Source: Micrococcales bacterium (GTDB lineage Bacteria; Actinomycetota; Actinomycetes; Actinomycetales; Dermatophilaceae). From it: DNA of 23,194 nucleotides. Numbering within the stretch: position 1 is the first letter of the stretch; the number at the start of each line of letters is the position of its first letter. Shown in pieces: positions 8,027 to 17,006 of the stretch. The translations under genes were made by a program, and so were the position numbers. Where the stretch lies: the NCBI GenBank assembly GCA_030452775.1, contig JAKDLQ010000007.1, positions 1-23,194 of the forward strand. The letters run 5' to 3'. The notes under the pieces are model-generated. The model was not told the DNA's origin. It worked only from the letters and a program-made list of their open reading frames with translations, and made no database searches.

Positions 8027-8515
8027 CTACGCGGGGCCTTCGCCTGCGGGGACGTGCTGCGCGAGATAGGCGACGGCGCCGAGGCGCTCGACGGCGTCGA
8101 CCTGGCTCTCGAACCAGTCGGCGTGCCGTTCCTCGTCCCGGACCATCTCCTCGAAGACGTTGGCGCTCCCGTGGTCGCCGAGCTCGTGGCATTCCTTGGC
8201 CGAGGCGTTGAACTGCGCGACCGCCTCCTTCTCGCTCTCCAGGGCCAGGCTCAGCATCTCCTCGGGCGACTCGCCGATCCGGATGGGGTTGAGGCGCTGG
8301 ACGTTGGGGTGGCCGTCGAACAGCAGGATCCGGTTGATGAGTGCGTCGGCGTCGCGCATCTCGTCGATGGACAGGTCGTAGAAGACCTTGCCGAGGCGTC
8401 CGAAACCCCAGTTGTCCAACATGCGCGCATGCAGGAAGTACGTGTTCGTCACGGTGAGCTCGAACGTCAGTGCGTCGTTGAGGAGCTCTGTGACTCGAGG
8501 GCTAACTGGCTGCAC
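8027..8515 (-). CDS. bfr: Bacterioferritin
   Basis: This 162-residue protein is the usual length for bacterioferritin, which stores iron as a ferric mineral in a 24-subunit cytoplasmic shell. The GTG start at 8515 has GGAGG 7 bases upstream and lies inside the last codons of bfd, so a longer reading to 8554 is not needed. Family residues are visible: E19 and Y26 (in TYFLHARML), E52 and haem-ligand-type M53 (IDEMRDAD), a Glu at 93, and E127 and H130 (RDEERHADW). One ferroxidase ligand is altered. The position of E. coli His54 holds Asp55 (codon GAC), so iron oxidation may be modified. The gene is cotranscribed with bfd under the iron-box promoter. Assignment is firm, though a ferroxidase-weak haem-storage variant is possible. 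Confidence 0.93.
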   Translation of the reverse strand: MQPVSPRVTELLNDALTFELTVTNTYFLHARMLDNWGFGRLGKVFYDLSIDEMRDADALINRILLFDGHPNVQRLNPIRIGESPEEMLSLALESEKEAVAQFNASAKECHELGDHGSANVFEEMVRDEERHADWFESQVDAVERLGAVAYLAQHVPAGEGPA

Positions 8516-8708
8516 CTTCAACCTCCAGGAATGTGGCACGCTGCGTCTGCTCATGGTCGCAGATCAGCCGCTTGACCGCGAAGACGCACGACCCGCAGTC
8601 CTGGCCGGCCCCGGTGGCCCGGCACACCTGGCCCAGCGTCCGTGCCCCCGCGTCGACGGCGCGCTCGATGCTGTCGCCGTTGACGACCTTGCACTGGCAG
8701 AGGATCAC
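8502..8708 (-). CDS. bfd: Bacterioferritin-associated ferredoxin
   Basis: Bfd is a small [2Fe-2S] protein that reduces the core of bacterioferritin to release stored Fe2+. The 68-residue product from a GTG at 8708 has the exact ligand spacing C4-x-C6-x31-C38-x2-C41 of the BFD-like [2Fe-2S] family, with LGQVCRATGAGQDCGSC before the final helix. A longer open frame reaches 8873, but its extra residues are unlike the family and cross the promoter. The start lies 6 bases after a TACCTT -10 box, so the mRNA is probably leaderless. The gene overlaps bfr by 14 bases, which couples their translation. In other bacteria bfd is induced by iron starvation, and the iron box here agrees with that. Confidence 0.92.
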   Translation of the reverse strand: MILCQCKVVNGDSIERAVDAGARTLGQVCRATGAGQDCGSCVFAVKRLICDHEQTQRATFLEVEGAAS

Positions 8709-8743
8709 ACAGTTAAGGTAAGGCTTGGCTTGCCATTTGTCGA
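8709..8743 (-). promoter_or_regulatory. bfd-bfr promoter with IdeR/DtxR-like iron box
   Basis: On the minus strand TCGACA (8743-8738), a 17-base spacer and TACCTT (8720-8715) fit sigma-70-type -35 and -10 boxes, with the GTG start 6 bases later (leaderless). The plus-strand sequence at 8714-8732 matches the 19-base DtxR/IdeR consensus TTAGGTTAGGCTAACCTAA at about 12 positions, with one good half-site (TAAGGTAAGGCT). It covers the -10 and spacer, consistent with iron-dependent repression. The match is moderate. Confidence 0.5.
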
Positions 8744-8897
8744 GCCCCCTCGCCTCTGGGGCGCTTCTCTTGCCGACCAGCCCTCGATGGAAGGGCCCTT
8801 CGGTGCGCGGGATCTGCTCGTCGGGGTGGCCGCGCTCGAGGTCACGCCCTGATCGAGGGGGTGTCAGCGGCATACAGCCTGCCCGCGGGGGTGATAT

Positions 8898-8941
8898 TGC
8901 TCGAGGGGTGCGTTAGGTGCTCGAGGGGAGCGATATATCGC
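8898..8941. repeat. 20-bp direct repeat followed by 12-bp palindrome
   Basis: TGCTCGAGGGG occurs at 8898 and 8918, exactly 20 bases apart. A related TCGAGGGG lies at 8853. The second copy runs into the perfect palindrome GCGATATATCGC at 8930-8941. The block lies between the stop of the CDF gene and the bfd promoter, with no gene in it. It could be an intergenic repeat family or an operator; nothing in the window decides which. Confidence 0.5.
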
Positions 8942-9002
8942 ACCCGTCGGCACATTTCGTGGTCCTCGGAACGGATCGCGCGCTCCGGTCCTCCGTCACC
9001 CG

Positions 9003-10016
9003 TCAGCCGGTAACGGCGGGGTCACCCGGCAGAGCCAGGGTGATGATGGCTCGCTCGATGAGGTCGTGGGCCTCGAGCCGGGCCGAGATGTCGGCGAGCC
9101 GGCGCGCCACGGCGGCCTCGATGTCGTCGCCGACGAGATCGACCGCGGCCACGAGGAACACCTTGCTCGGGCCGACGAACTCGAGGTGCAGGAAGGTGAC
9201 TCGTTCGATCTCGGGGATGGCCTCCAGCCAGTCGAGCGCCCGGTCGCGCATGACGGGCGAGGCCGACTGCCCCACAAGGAAGTCCCGGTTGCGGGAGATG
9301 AGGAAGATGGCCACGACCCCGAGCAGCAGGCCGACGAGGATCGAGCCCACGGCATCCCAGCGGGCGTCTCCGGTCAGTTGATGCAGGCCGATGCCCGCCC
9401 CCGCGATGAGCAGGCCGACGAGCGCGGCGGAGTCCTCGGCATACACGGCGCGCAGGGTCGGGTTGGAGGTGTCGGCGATGAACCGCAGCGGGTGCAGCCC
9501 CGCCCGATGCGCCGCACTGTGGCTCTGCCGGCGTGCCTGGAGGAACGACACGCCCTCGAGCACGAAGGCGAGCGCGAGCACGGCATACGCCCACGCGTAG
9601 TCGGTATCGGCGCCGGTCTCCGTGAGGCTCTGGATGCCGTGCCACACCGAGACGATCGCCCCGGCGCCGAAGAGGCCGAATGCCGCGAACATCGACCAGA
9701 CGTAGGCCTCCCGTCCGTAGCCGAACGGGTGGGAGTCGTCGCGCGGCTGGCTGGACCGGCGCTCGGCGATCAGCAGGAAGATCTCGTTGCCCGTGTCGGC
9801 CCACGAGTGCGCCGCCTCTGCGACCATCGACGCCGACCCGGTGACGAGCGCGACGACCGACTTGGCGACGGCGATGAGCGCGTTCGCGACGAGCGCGACG
9901 AGCACGGTCAGCGTGCTGGCGGCGCCGGCCTCGCTGCCGGGCGGTTGGCCCAGCTGGCCGCTCCCGGTGGTGACGGGCGCCTTCGGCGGGCCGCCCTCTC
10001 CGGCGTGCTTCGTCAT
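9003..10016 (-). CDS. Cation diffusion facilitator (metal exporter)
   Basis: CDF proteins are inner-membrane antiporters that export Zn2+, Fe2+, Mn2+ or similar ions in exchange for H+. This one has 337 residues. The N-terminal 33 residues are polar, then about six membrane segments lie near 35-58, 66-86, 106-128, 141-160, 197-213 and 222-241. The transport-site residues are visible as H70 and D74 (HSWADTGN) in the second segment and E194/D195 (EDSAAL) in the fifth. The loop motif DDSHPFGYGRE is typical of the subgroup that includes ZNT9-like and Fe/Zn exporters. A soluble C-terminal domain (about 255-337) is present. The ATG at 10016 is preceded by a GGGGAG stretch. Its place between iron storage and iron uptake genes suggests iron or zinc as substrate, but the sequence does not settle this. 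Confidence 0.9.
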   Translation of the reverse strand: MTKHAGEGGPPKAPVTTGSGQLGQPPGSEAGAASTLTVLVALVANALIAVAKSVVALVTGSASMVAEAAHSWADTGNEIFLLIAERRSSQPRDDSHPFGYGREAYVWSMFAAFGLFGAGAIVSVWHGIQSLTETGADTDYAWAYAVLALAFVLEGVSFLQARRQSHSAAHRAGLHPLRFIADTSNPTLRAVYAEDSAALVGLLIAGAGIGLHQLTGDARWDAVGSILVGLLLGVVAIFLISRNRDFLVGQSASPVMRDRALDWLEAIPEIERVTFLHLEFVGPSKVFLVAAVDLVGDDIEAAVARRLADISARLEAHDLIERAIITLALPGDPAVTG

Positions 10017-10041
10017 GCCCGCCAGTATTGCGCTCCCCGGG

Positions 10042-10083
10042 TCGATGAATCTGCGCGTCGGATGTGACGCGCAGATACATCGA
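10042..10083. promoter_or_regulatory. Long inverted repeat between divergent CDF and fbpC genes
   Basis: The left arm TCGATGAATCTGCGCGTC (10042-10059) and the right arm GACGCGCAGATACATCGA (10066-10083) pair at 17 of 18 positions around a 6-base centre. Since the flanking genes diverge, a terminator is unlikely. The repeat lies 25 bases upstream of the CDF start and 47 bases before the fbpC -35 box. It is best read as an operator for a dimeric regulator, or two nested sites, though an RNA hairpin in the CDF leader is also possible. Confidence 0.6.
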
Positions 10084-10129
10084 ATCGGAGTCTGCCGAGC
10101 GTCGCGGGAGCCGGGCTCGGGACCGCCGA

Positions 10130-10164
10130 TTGAGCCCGAACGGTCGTGCGGTTAGCGTGGGGAC
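10130..10164 (+). promoter_or_regulatory. Putative leaderless promoter of fbpC
   Basis: TTGAGC (10130-10135), a 17-base spacer and TAGCGT (10153-10158) are followed 6 bases later by the GTG start at 10165. That spacing would place the first transcribed base at or next to the start codon. The GGGGAC between them could also serve as a weak ribosome site. Confidence 0.4.
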
Positions 10165-11388
<1,224 letters not shown>

Positions 11389-11421
11389 ACGGGCCGGCGG
11401 TGACGGATTCGCCATCCTGCC

Positions 11422-11450
11422 TTAGGTGAGGCTTGCCTTAGTTGTATGCT
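11422..11450 (+). promoter_or_regulatory. IdeR/DtxR iron box and promoter of fbpAB
   Basis: TTAGGTGAGGCTTGCCTTA at 11422-11440 matches the DtxR/IdeR consensus TTAGGTTAGGCTAACCTAA at 15 of 19 positions and is nearly palindromic. A -10-like TATGCT lies at 11445-11450 with 17 bases back to TTAGGT, so bound repressor would cover the promoter. This predicts repression of fbpAB when iron is plentiful. Confidence 0.75.
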
Positions 11451-11495
11451 GCGGAGGTGTCCTTCACAGACCCCTCACCGAGAGGCCCTCACACG

Positions 11496-12635
11496 ATGCA
11501 GAATCCACCCGCTGCCCCGCACGAGAGTGCCGGGCCCGATCACCCCGAGTCTGTCCCGCATGGCCGGGTCCGCCGCCGGCTCAGCCGAATGCTGCTCGGC
11601 GCCGTCGCGGTGTCCGCGCTGGTGCTGACCGCCGGGTGCGGGTCATCAGGGTCATCGTCGGAGTCGGAGCCCGGCGACGCGTCGAGCAGCGCCGACTCGA
11701 CGACCCTGACCGTCTACACCGACCAGCACGCCGAGCTGATCGAGGGCCTCACCAAGGCCTACACGAACGAGACGGGCGTGAAGTTCAACATCCAGCAGGA
11801 CGCAACGGTCGGGCAGATCCAGGCCGAGGGCGATGCGAGCAAGGCCGACGTCTTCCTCTCCGAGGACCCCGGATCGGTCGCCCTGCTCGGCAAGGAGGGA
11901 CTGCTCGCCCCGGTGGAGGCCGCGACGCTCGCGCAGGTGCGCCCCGGGCTCAGCTCCGGCAAGGGTCTGTGGGTCGCCTACGCGGCGCGTACCCGGGTGC
12001 TGTTCTACAACCCCACGAAGATCAAGGAGAGCGCGCTGCCCAAGACGCTCGCAGACATCACCGAGCCGCAGTACAAGGGCAAGTTCGCCTGGGCACCGTC
12101 CGGCGCGTTCGTCGCCACGACCCAGTACCTCATCTCGACGATCGGCGTGGAGAAGACGACCGAGTTCCTCGAGGCGCTCAAGGCCAACGGCGTCAACGAG
12201 CAGAAGAACGGCAACGTGCGCGACACCGTCGAGGCCGGGAAGCACGCCATGGGCCTGTCGAACCACTACTACTGGTGGATCCTGGCCGGCCAGAAGGGCG
12301 GCCCCGAGAACCTCACGTCGAAGATCTACCACTTCCCGACGAAGGACCCGGGCAACCTCATCCTGTCCTCCGGTGCGGGGGTGCTGAAGTCCAGCCCGCA
12401 CGCCGAGGACGGGCAGAAGTTCCTGGCCTGGCTCACCTCGAAGGACGGCGGCCAGAAGGTCATCGCCGGCCCGATCGACGTGTCCGGAGCGCAGTACCCC
12501 GTGGCCAAAGGCGTGTCCAGCAGCGTGGTGGGTGACCTCAGCGAAGTGAAGTCACCGGCATTCGACATGGACGAGCTCGCGAACTCGCAGCAGGCCGAGG
12601 ATCTGCTGAAGAAGCTGGGTATGTCGAGGGGCTGA
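11496..12635 (+). CDS. fbpA: Ferric iron ABC transporter substrate-binding lipoprotein
   Basis: This is the extracytoplasmic Fe3+-binding protein of the importer, 379 residues from the ATG at 11496. Earlier TTG/GTG starts would fall in or before the predicted transcript start. A twin-Arg/Lys-rich n-region (HGRVRRRLSR), a hydrophobic core and the lipobox LTAGC place the lipidated Cys at 48. A Ser/Gly/Glu-rich tether follows. The mature part begins LTVYTDQHAELIEGLTKAY, typical of the FbpA/FutA family, and tandem tyrosines Y258-Y259 (SNHYYWW) correspond to the iron-binding tyrosine pair of FbpA proteins. It overlaps fbpB by one base (TGATG) and is controlled by the iron box upstream. The family assignment is strong; ferric specificity rests on the tyrosines and the iron box. 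Confidence 0.92.
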   Translation: MQNPPAAPHESAGPDHPESVPHGRVRRRLSRMLLGAVAVSALVLTAGCGSSGSSSESEPGDASSSADSTTLTVYTDQHAELIEGLTKAYTNETGVKFNIQQDATVGQIQAEGDASKADVFLSEDPGSVALLGKEGLLAPVEAATLAQVRPGLSSGKGLWVAYAARTRVLFYNPTKIKESALPKTLADITEPQYKGKFAWAPSGAFVATTQYLISTIGVEKTTEFLEALKANGVNEQKNGNVRDTVEAGKHAMGLSNHYYWWILAGQKGGPENLTSKIYHFPTKDPGNLILSSGAGVLKSSPHAEDGQKFLAWLTSKDGGQKVIAGPIDVSGAQYPVAKGVSSSVVGDLSEVKSPAFDMDELANSQQAEDLLKKLGMSRG

Positions 12636-14299
12636 TGCGTAGCCACATCCGCAGGGGACGCCCCACGACGGTGACCGCGATCGCCGCGGTCACCGTCGCG
12701 GCGGCGTCCCTGCTGCCGATCGGCTACCTCTTCCTCAGCGGGATGTCGATCGGCGACGTCCGCAGGCAGCTGGCCTACGCGGCCACCACCGACGCCCTGG
12801 GACAGACGCTCGCGCTCACGGTCCTCGTCTGCGTGCTGACCGCGGTGCTGGGCGCCGGCGCTGCGGTGCTCGTCACCCGCACGAACGCCCCGGCGCCGCG
12901 GCTGCTCACGGTCCTGTTCTCGCTGCCGCTCGCCGTCCCCGGCTTCGTCAGCGCCTACGCCATCTACTCGGTGGAGCTGGTCTACGCGCCGCGCCTCGGG
13001 GTGGTGACGAGCCTGCCGGGCGCCGTCGTCGTGCTCGCCCTGTCGCTCTATCCGTACGTCTTCCTGCCGTGCGTCATCGCCCTGCGCGGAGTCGACCCCG
13101 CGCTCGAGGAGGTCGTGGCGACCCTGCGCCGCAACAGGTTGAGCGCCTTTCGCACGGTCAGCCTGCCGGCGTTGCGGCCGGCGCTCGCGGCCGGGCTGCT
13201 CATCGTGGCGCTGCACGTGCTCGCCGAGTACGGCGCCGTCGTGCAGCTGGGCCGGAGCACGCTGACCACGAAGATCATGGCCGAGATGCTCGACTACGGC
13301 GACTACCAGTCGGCGCGGTCGCTCTCACTGGTGCTGGCCGGCCTGTCGATGATCGTGCTGCTGTCGACGCGGTGGATCTCGGGCCGCAGCGTCATCGGGG
13401 CAGTGGCGCGTGGGGGTGCGCGGCCGCCGTCGCGGACCTCGCTCGGCGCGGCTCGCGGACCGGTGACGCTGCTCGCACTGCTCGTGCCGCTGCTGGCGGT
13501 GGGGCCGACGGTCTTGATGACGGTGCGTGGACTGCTCAGCTCGCATCGGGCATCGGCGCCGACCTGGACCCACGTGGGGTCCGCCTTGTCGACCACCGTC
13601 GGCTACGCGGTGGCCGCAGCCCTCATCGCGACCGTGTGCGCGCTGCCGGTCAGCTGGTGGGTCACGAGGCGACCGTCGGTCACCTCGCAGCTGACCGAAC
13701 GAGCCGTCTGGCTCGCACACGCGATCCCCAGCGCGATCCTGGCGCTCGCGCTCGTCTTCCTCGCGACCCGGCTCGTGCCGTCGTTGTACAAGACGCCGGC
13801 CGTGCTGATCGCCGCGTACGTCATCCTCTTCCTGCCCCTGGCCGTGGCGAACCAGCGGGTCGGACTGCATTCGGCCCGGCAGAGCTATGACGACGTGGCG
13901 GCGTCCTTGGGCAGCCGCCCGGTGCGCACCTTCGCCCGGGTGACGCTGCCCCTGGCGTCACCCGGCTTCATCGCGGGCGCGATCCTCGTGGCGCTCGACG
14001 CGAGCAAGGAGCTGACGACCACGCTCATGCTGCTGCCCTTCAACGCCAACACGCTCTCGAGCGAGCTGTGGGCGACGACCAACGGCGAGTCGCTCGACTT
14101 CACCGCCGCCGCGCCGTATGCCGCTCTGCTGGTGCTCTTGGGCATCGTGCCCGTCTATCTGCTCGTGCGGCATACGCTGGCCCAGCTCTCGCCGGCGCGA
14201 CCGGTGGGCATCGGTCCGGCGAGCGGCCCGCCCGTCCCCCGCGATGTCGCCGGGGCATCGCCCGACGAGGTGGTGCTGGCGCTCGCCGCCAACGAGTGA
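12635..14299 (+). CDS. fbpB: Ferric iron ABC transporter permease (fused two-half)
   Basis: This membrane protein forms the Fe3+ import channel. At 554 residues it holds two homologous permease halves in one chain, as usual for FbpB. There are about 12 membrane segments, starting at 14-36. Each half carries an EAA-type loop that contacts the ATPase: about 156-185 (ALEEVVATLRRNRLSAFRTV) and about 417-446 (YDDVAASLGSRPVRTFARVT). The ATG overlaps the fbpA stop. The last 30 residues form a Pro/Gly-rich cytoplasmic tail. No separate ATPase follows, so it must use FbpC upstream. The 67 bases to the convergent DUF488 gene contain no clear terminator. Confidence 0.93.
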   Translation: MRSHIRRGRPTTVTAIAAVTVAAASLLPIGYLFLSGMSIGDVRRQLAYAATTDALGQTLALTVLVCVLTAVLGAGAAVLVTRTNAPAPRLLTVLFSLPLAVPGFVSAYAIYSVELVYAPRLGVVTSLPGAVVVLALSLYPYVFLPCVIALRGVDPALEEVVATLRRNRLSAFRTVSLPALRPALAAGLLIVALHVLAEYGAVVQLGRSTLTTKIMAEMLDYGDYQSARSLSLVLAGLSMIVLLSTRWISGRSVIGAVARGGARPPSRTSLGAARGPVTLLALLVPLLAVGPTVLMTVRGLLSSHRASAPTWTHVGSALSTTVGYAVAAALIATVCALPVSWWVTRRPSVTSQLTERAVWLAHAIPSAILALALVFLATRLVPSLYKTPAVLIAAYVILFLPLAVANQRVGLHSARQSYDDVAASLGSRPVRTFARVTLPLASPGFIAGAILVALDASKELTTTLMLLPFNANTLSSELWATTNGESLDFTAAAPYAALLVLLGIVPVYLLVRHTLAQLSPARPVGIGPASGPPVPRDVAGASPDEVVLALAANE

Positions 14300-14366
14300 C
14301 GCCGCTTGTCCTCGGCCCCGGTCGGTCGTGCGTCGGGAGGCACGGAGGGTCACGACCTGTCGAGGG

Positions 14367-14726
14367 TCAGGACCCGTCGAGCATCTCGGCGAGGGCGGCG
14401 GCCTGACTGTGCTCGACGTCCCGGGTGGCCGTCAGCAGCGTCAGGCGCTTGCCGTGCACGCTGTCGCGGAGCCTTTGCAGCGCCTCCTGCCCGGCGGCGG
14501 AGTCGAGCTCGGCGCGGTAGCGCTTGGAGAACTCGGCGTACTTCTCCGGGTCGTGCCCGTACCACTTGCGCAGCTCTGTCGACGGGGCCACGTCCTTGTT
14601 CCAGTCGTCGAACTCGAGGTCGGCCTTCTTGACACCCCTCGGCCAGATCCGGTCGACGAGCACCCGTGTCCCGTCGTTGTGCGTCGGCTCGTCCTGCACC
14701 CGGCGGACCCATACGCTCAGTGCCAT
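14367..14726 (-). CDS. DUF488 family protein (YeaO-like)
   Basis: The protein has 119 residues, the usual length. The ATG follows AAGGAG with a 6-base spacer. The conserved blocks are RVLVDRIWPRGVKKADL (21-37), WNKDVAPSTELRKWYGHDP (42-60), FSKRY and TLLTATRDVEHSQA (96-109). The biochemical role of this widespread cytoplasmic family is not established; a few members have been linked to haem or stress responses. It is convergent with fbpB and appears to be monocistronic. The family call is firm and the function is unknown. Confidence 0.9.
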   Translation of the reverse strand: MALSVWVRRVQDEPTHNDGTRVLVDRIWPRGVKKADLEFDDWNKDVAPSTELRKWYGHDPEKYAEFSKRYRAELDSAAGQEALQRLRDSVHGKRLTLLTATRDVEHSQAAALAEMLDGS

Positions 14727-15291
14727 CTCTGTCTCCTTCCCCTACGTCTCGACCATATCGCCGGGACGGCATACCCATCGGTGAGGCTACGGATCTCTTT
14801 GAAGAGCTCGCCGACTGCGGCATGCTCTGCGCGCAGTTCGTCGATGGGTTAGCGAACGAGCCGAACGCGATCGGCGAGTCCTTGATGGGGGTTGACGCCA
14901 CCGTGCACGCATCGGAGCATCTCGTGGCGCTCCGTACCCACCACAACCGGTTGTCTGCGCTGACTCCTTGAGGCCTTGAGATCCGGTCGGAGCGGCGTTG
15001 CCCACTGACGGCAGCGCGACAGCCGCCGTGACGGTGAACAACCCGGTCGTGATGACCCGGGCACTGCGCTCGATCCACGGCCCAGCAAACCCGCTGGGCT
15101 GATCGTTTGCGAGAGTCTCCGGACGTGCCGGGCGGTTCACTCAGCGCCGCGCCGCGAGCATGGCTGCAATCCAGCCCAGCAAGTGTCAGGTTTCACGCGC
15201 GCACATGTATCACAGGACGAAATGCACCCCCTGTACTGATATCGCCCACCCGTTCAAGCTGGTGGGGATGTCATGTCACTCGGGAGGAAGA
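14727..15291. other. 565-base stretch without a confident gene
   Basis: The best coding-like segment is on the plus strand, about 14775-14971, ending in a TGA. It reads DLFEELADCGMLCAQFVDGLANEP and onward, with roughly 78% G/C at third positions but no good start, so it may be the 3' remnant of a gene. A competing minus-strand frame from 15140 has a signal-peptide-like part (ITTGLFTVTAAVALPSVGNAA) but loses coding character downstream. A 7-bp stem GCCCAGC/GCTGGGC lies at 15080-15099. The last 120 bases are the presumed leader of the peptidase gene, and I could not fix its promoter. Confidence 0.4.
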
Positions 15292-16365
15292 ATGTCCAAC
15301 AAGCTTCTCGGCGGGCTGGTGGCCGCGATCGCCATCACCGCCACGCTGGCCACTGGGGCCACCTCAGCCGGCGCCGCCCCCGCGGGTACGTCAGCCAGGG
15401 CGCCCGCGGCCACCAACGTCAGCAGCACGAACCGGCTGACGCCGGAAGTTGCCCGCACCGTCAAGGGGGCCGGCCCCGCCGCAGAGCAGAAGGCACTGGC
15501 GTCCTACTGGTCACCGGCACGGATGAAGGCAGCCAAGTCCGACAGCCTGCTGCCGTCACAGAAGGCCGCCGCCGGCAGGTCTGCGCGCCCCCAGAGCCTG
15601 GCCGCGTCCGCGAAGCCACAGGGTCCCCCAGCACGAACCGCTCCAGCCGCCCCTCGGAAGGCTCCGAAGGCCGCCGCGCTCAACTCGGCCATCCCGATGG
15701 CCTACAACCCCGGGTACCCGGTCGGGTCACCGGTTGCCCGCACCTCCGGCAAGGTGTTCTTCACCAGCTTCGGCCTCAACTACGTCTGCTCGGCCACCGT
15801 CGTCAACAGTGAGGGCAAGTCCGAGGTCTGGACCGCAGGTCACTGCGTCTCGGACGGCAAGGCCTGGAACACCAACTGGGTCTTCGTCCCCAACTACGTC
15901 AACGGCTCGGCGCCCTACGGCTACTGGTACGCCAAGCAGCTGTGGACGACCTCCGCGTGGTTCAACAACAACAGCGACTTCTCCAACGACGTGGGCGCAG
16001 CCGTGATGTGGCGCAACTCGGGCTGGCGGATCGCTGACTACCTCGGTGGGCAGGGCATCGCGTGGAACTACCCGCTGCAGTACGTCTACGCCTTCGGGTA
16101 CCCGCAGGCCGCCCCGTTCAACGGCCAGACGCTGTGGGCGGAGCGAGGATCCACTTTCGCCTGGGGCGCCGACCAGGGCATGGTGAACTCCATGACCGGC
16201 GGATCCTCCGGCGGGGCATGGCTCGGCTGGTTCAATGGCTCATGGGGCTACATCAACGGGCACAACGACTACAAGTACGGCTCGCTGCCGGCCTACATGT
16301 TCTCGCCGTACTACGGCAACCAGGTCGCCAGCCTGTACGCCGCAGTCAGGGGTATCTCCGCATGA
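15292..16365 (+). CDS. Secreted trypsin-fold serine peptidase
   Basis: This is a 357-residue exported protein. The ATG is chosen because GGAGG lies 5 bases upstream and a signal peptide begins there: NK, a hydrophobic core (LLGGLVAAIAITATLA) and a cleavage site near AGA-AP (27-30). A low-complexity Ala/Pro/Lys/Ser-rich pro-region runs to about 135. The catalytic domain then shows the triad H184 (WTAGHC, next to C185 and probably bonded to C166), D233 (FSNDVGAAV) and S306 (GGSSGGAW). The order His-Asp-Ser and motifs match chymotrypsin-fold, glutamyl-endopeptidase-like enzymes, with GSSGG in place of GDSGG. The substrate is unknown. The C-terminal part is rich in Tyr/Trp/Asn. The stop overlaps the start of the lipoprotein gene (ATGA), suggesting cotranscription. 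Confidence 0.9.
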   Translation: MSNKLLGGLVAAIAITATLATGATSAGAAPAGTSARAPAATNVSSTNRLTPEVARTVKGAGPAAEQKALASYWSPARMKAAKSDSLLPSQKAAAGRSARPQSLAASAKPQGPPARTAPAAPRKAPKAAALNSAIPMAYNPGYPVGSPVARTSGKVFFTSFGLNYVCSATVVNSEGKSEVWTAGHCVSDGKAWNTNWVFVPNYVNGSAPYGYWYAKQLWTTSAWFNNNSDFSNDVGAAVMWRNSGWRIADYLGGQGIAWNYPLQYVYAFGYPQAAPFNGQTLWAERGSTFAWGADQGMVNSMTGGSSGGAWLGWFNGSWGYINGHNDYKYGSLPAYMFSPYYGNQVASLYAAVRGISA

Positions 16366-17006
16366 TGGACGCACAACTGGCGTTGGCAGCCCGGCCGGTC
16401 ACCCCGGCCGGGCTCGCCTCTCGACGTATGCCGGGTGGGCGCCTCGTCGTGACGCGGCGAGCGTTCTTCCGTCCGGCTGGGCGACGGCCGCGCCGCGGCA
16501 TCCTCGCCGCGGCCCGGGTGGGCGCGCTGCTGGCCCTGGCGCTCGCCCTGGCCGCCTGCGGCTCGGTTCCCTCCGGCGGCCCGTCCGGGGAGACACCCGG
16601 CCGCAACGGCCCGCCGAGCAGCAGCGGTGATGCGGTCGGCTCCACCCCCACGTTCAGCAAACCTGCGTCTACCGGGCTGCCGCCGGCCATGGCACCCAAC
16701 CGGTTGGAGCCGGACCCTCGCGCGGTGGACCTGCACGCGATCCGGTGGCAGCGTGCCGAGTCCTCGGGGCGGTTGCTCACGGTGTACTTCACGACCACTG
16801 GTCGCCGCGAGTGCGCCACGCTTGGCCGGGTCGAGGTCGCGGAGTCGGCTACGGCTGTGACCGTCACAGTGCTCGGCGGCAGACTGCCAGGTGCCGACTG
16901 CAGCGGGGCTCAGCCGCAGCTGGCCGCACCGGCAACCGTGGTCGTGACGTTGGCACGGGACCTGGGCGGGCGGGCGGTTGTCGACGGCTCGGTGCCGCAC
17001 ACGTGA
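16362..17006 (+). CDS. Putative lipoprotein of unknown function
   Basis: The frame reads 214 residues from the ATG at 16362, which overlaps the peptidase stop by 4 bases. Alternative starts exist at 16365 and 16428, and the n-region would be unusually long (about 45 residues, Arg-rich) with the first. A hydrophobic core (VGALLALALALAACGS) ends in a lipobox with Cys66. A Gly/Pro/Ser-rich tether to about 110 follows, then a small beta-rich domain with RLLTVYFTTTGRRECATLGRV, two cysteines (about 145 and 180) that could pair, and a C-terminal strand ending VVDGSVPHT. I recognise no family. Coupling to the peptidase gene suggests an inhibitor, chaperone or cell-surface partner, but this is speculation. 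Confidence 0.65.
   Translation: MMDAQLALAARPVTPAGLASRRMPGGRLVVTRRAFFRPAGRRPRRGILAAARVGALLALALALAACGSVPSGGPSGETPGRNGPPSSSGDAVGSTPTFSKPASTGLPPAMAPNRLEPDPRAVDLHAIRWQRAESSGRLLTVYFTTTGRRECATLGRVEVAESATAVTVTVLGGRLPGADCSGAQPQLAAPATVVVTLARDLGGRAVVDGSVPHT

Noticed and set aside
14787..15140. Minus-strand secreted small protein with a signal-like segment
   Set aside because: The signal-like part is followed by Arg/Ser-rich off-frame sequence and the plus strand looks more coding there. The evidence is too weak for a gene call.
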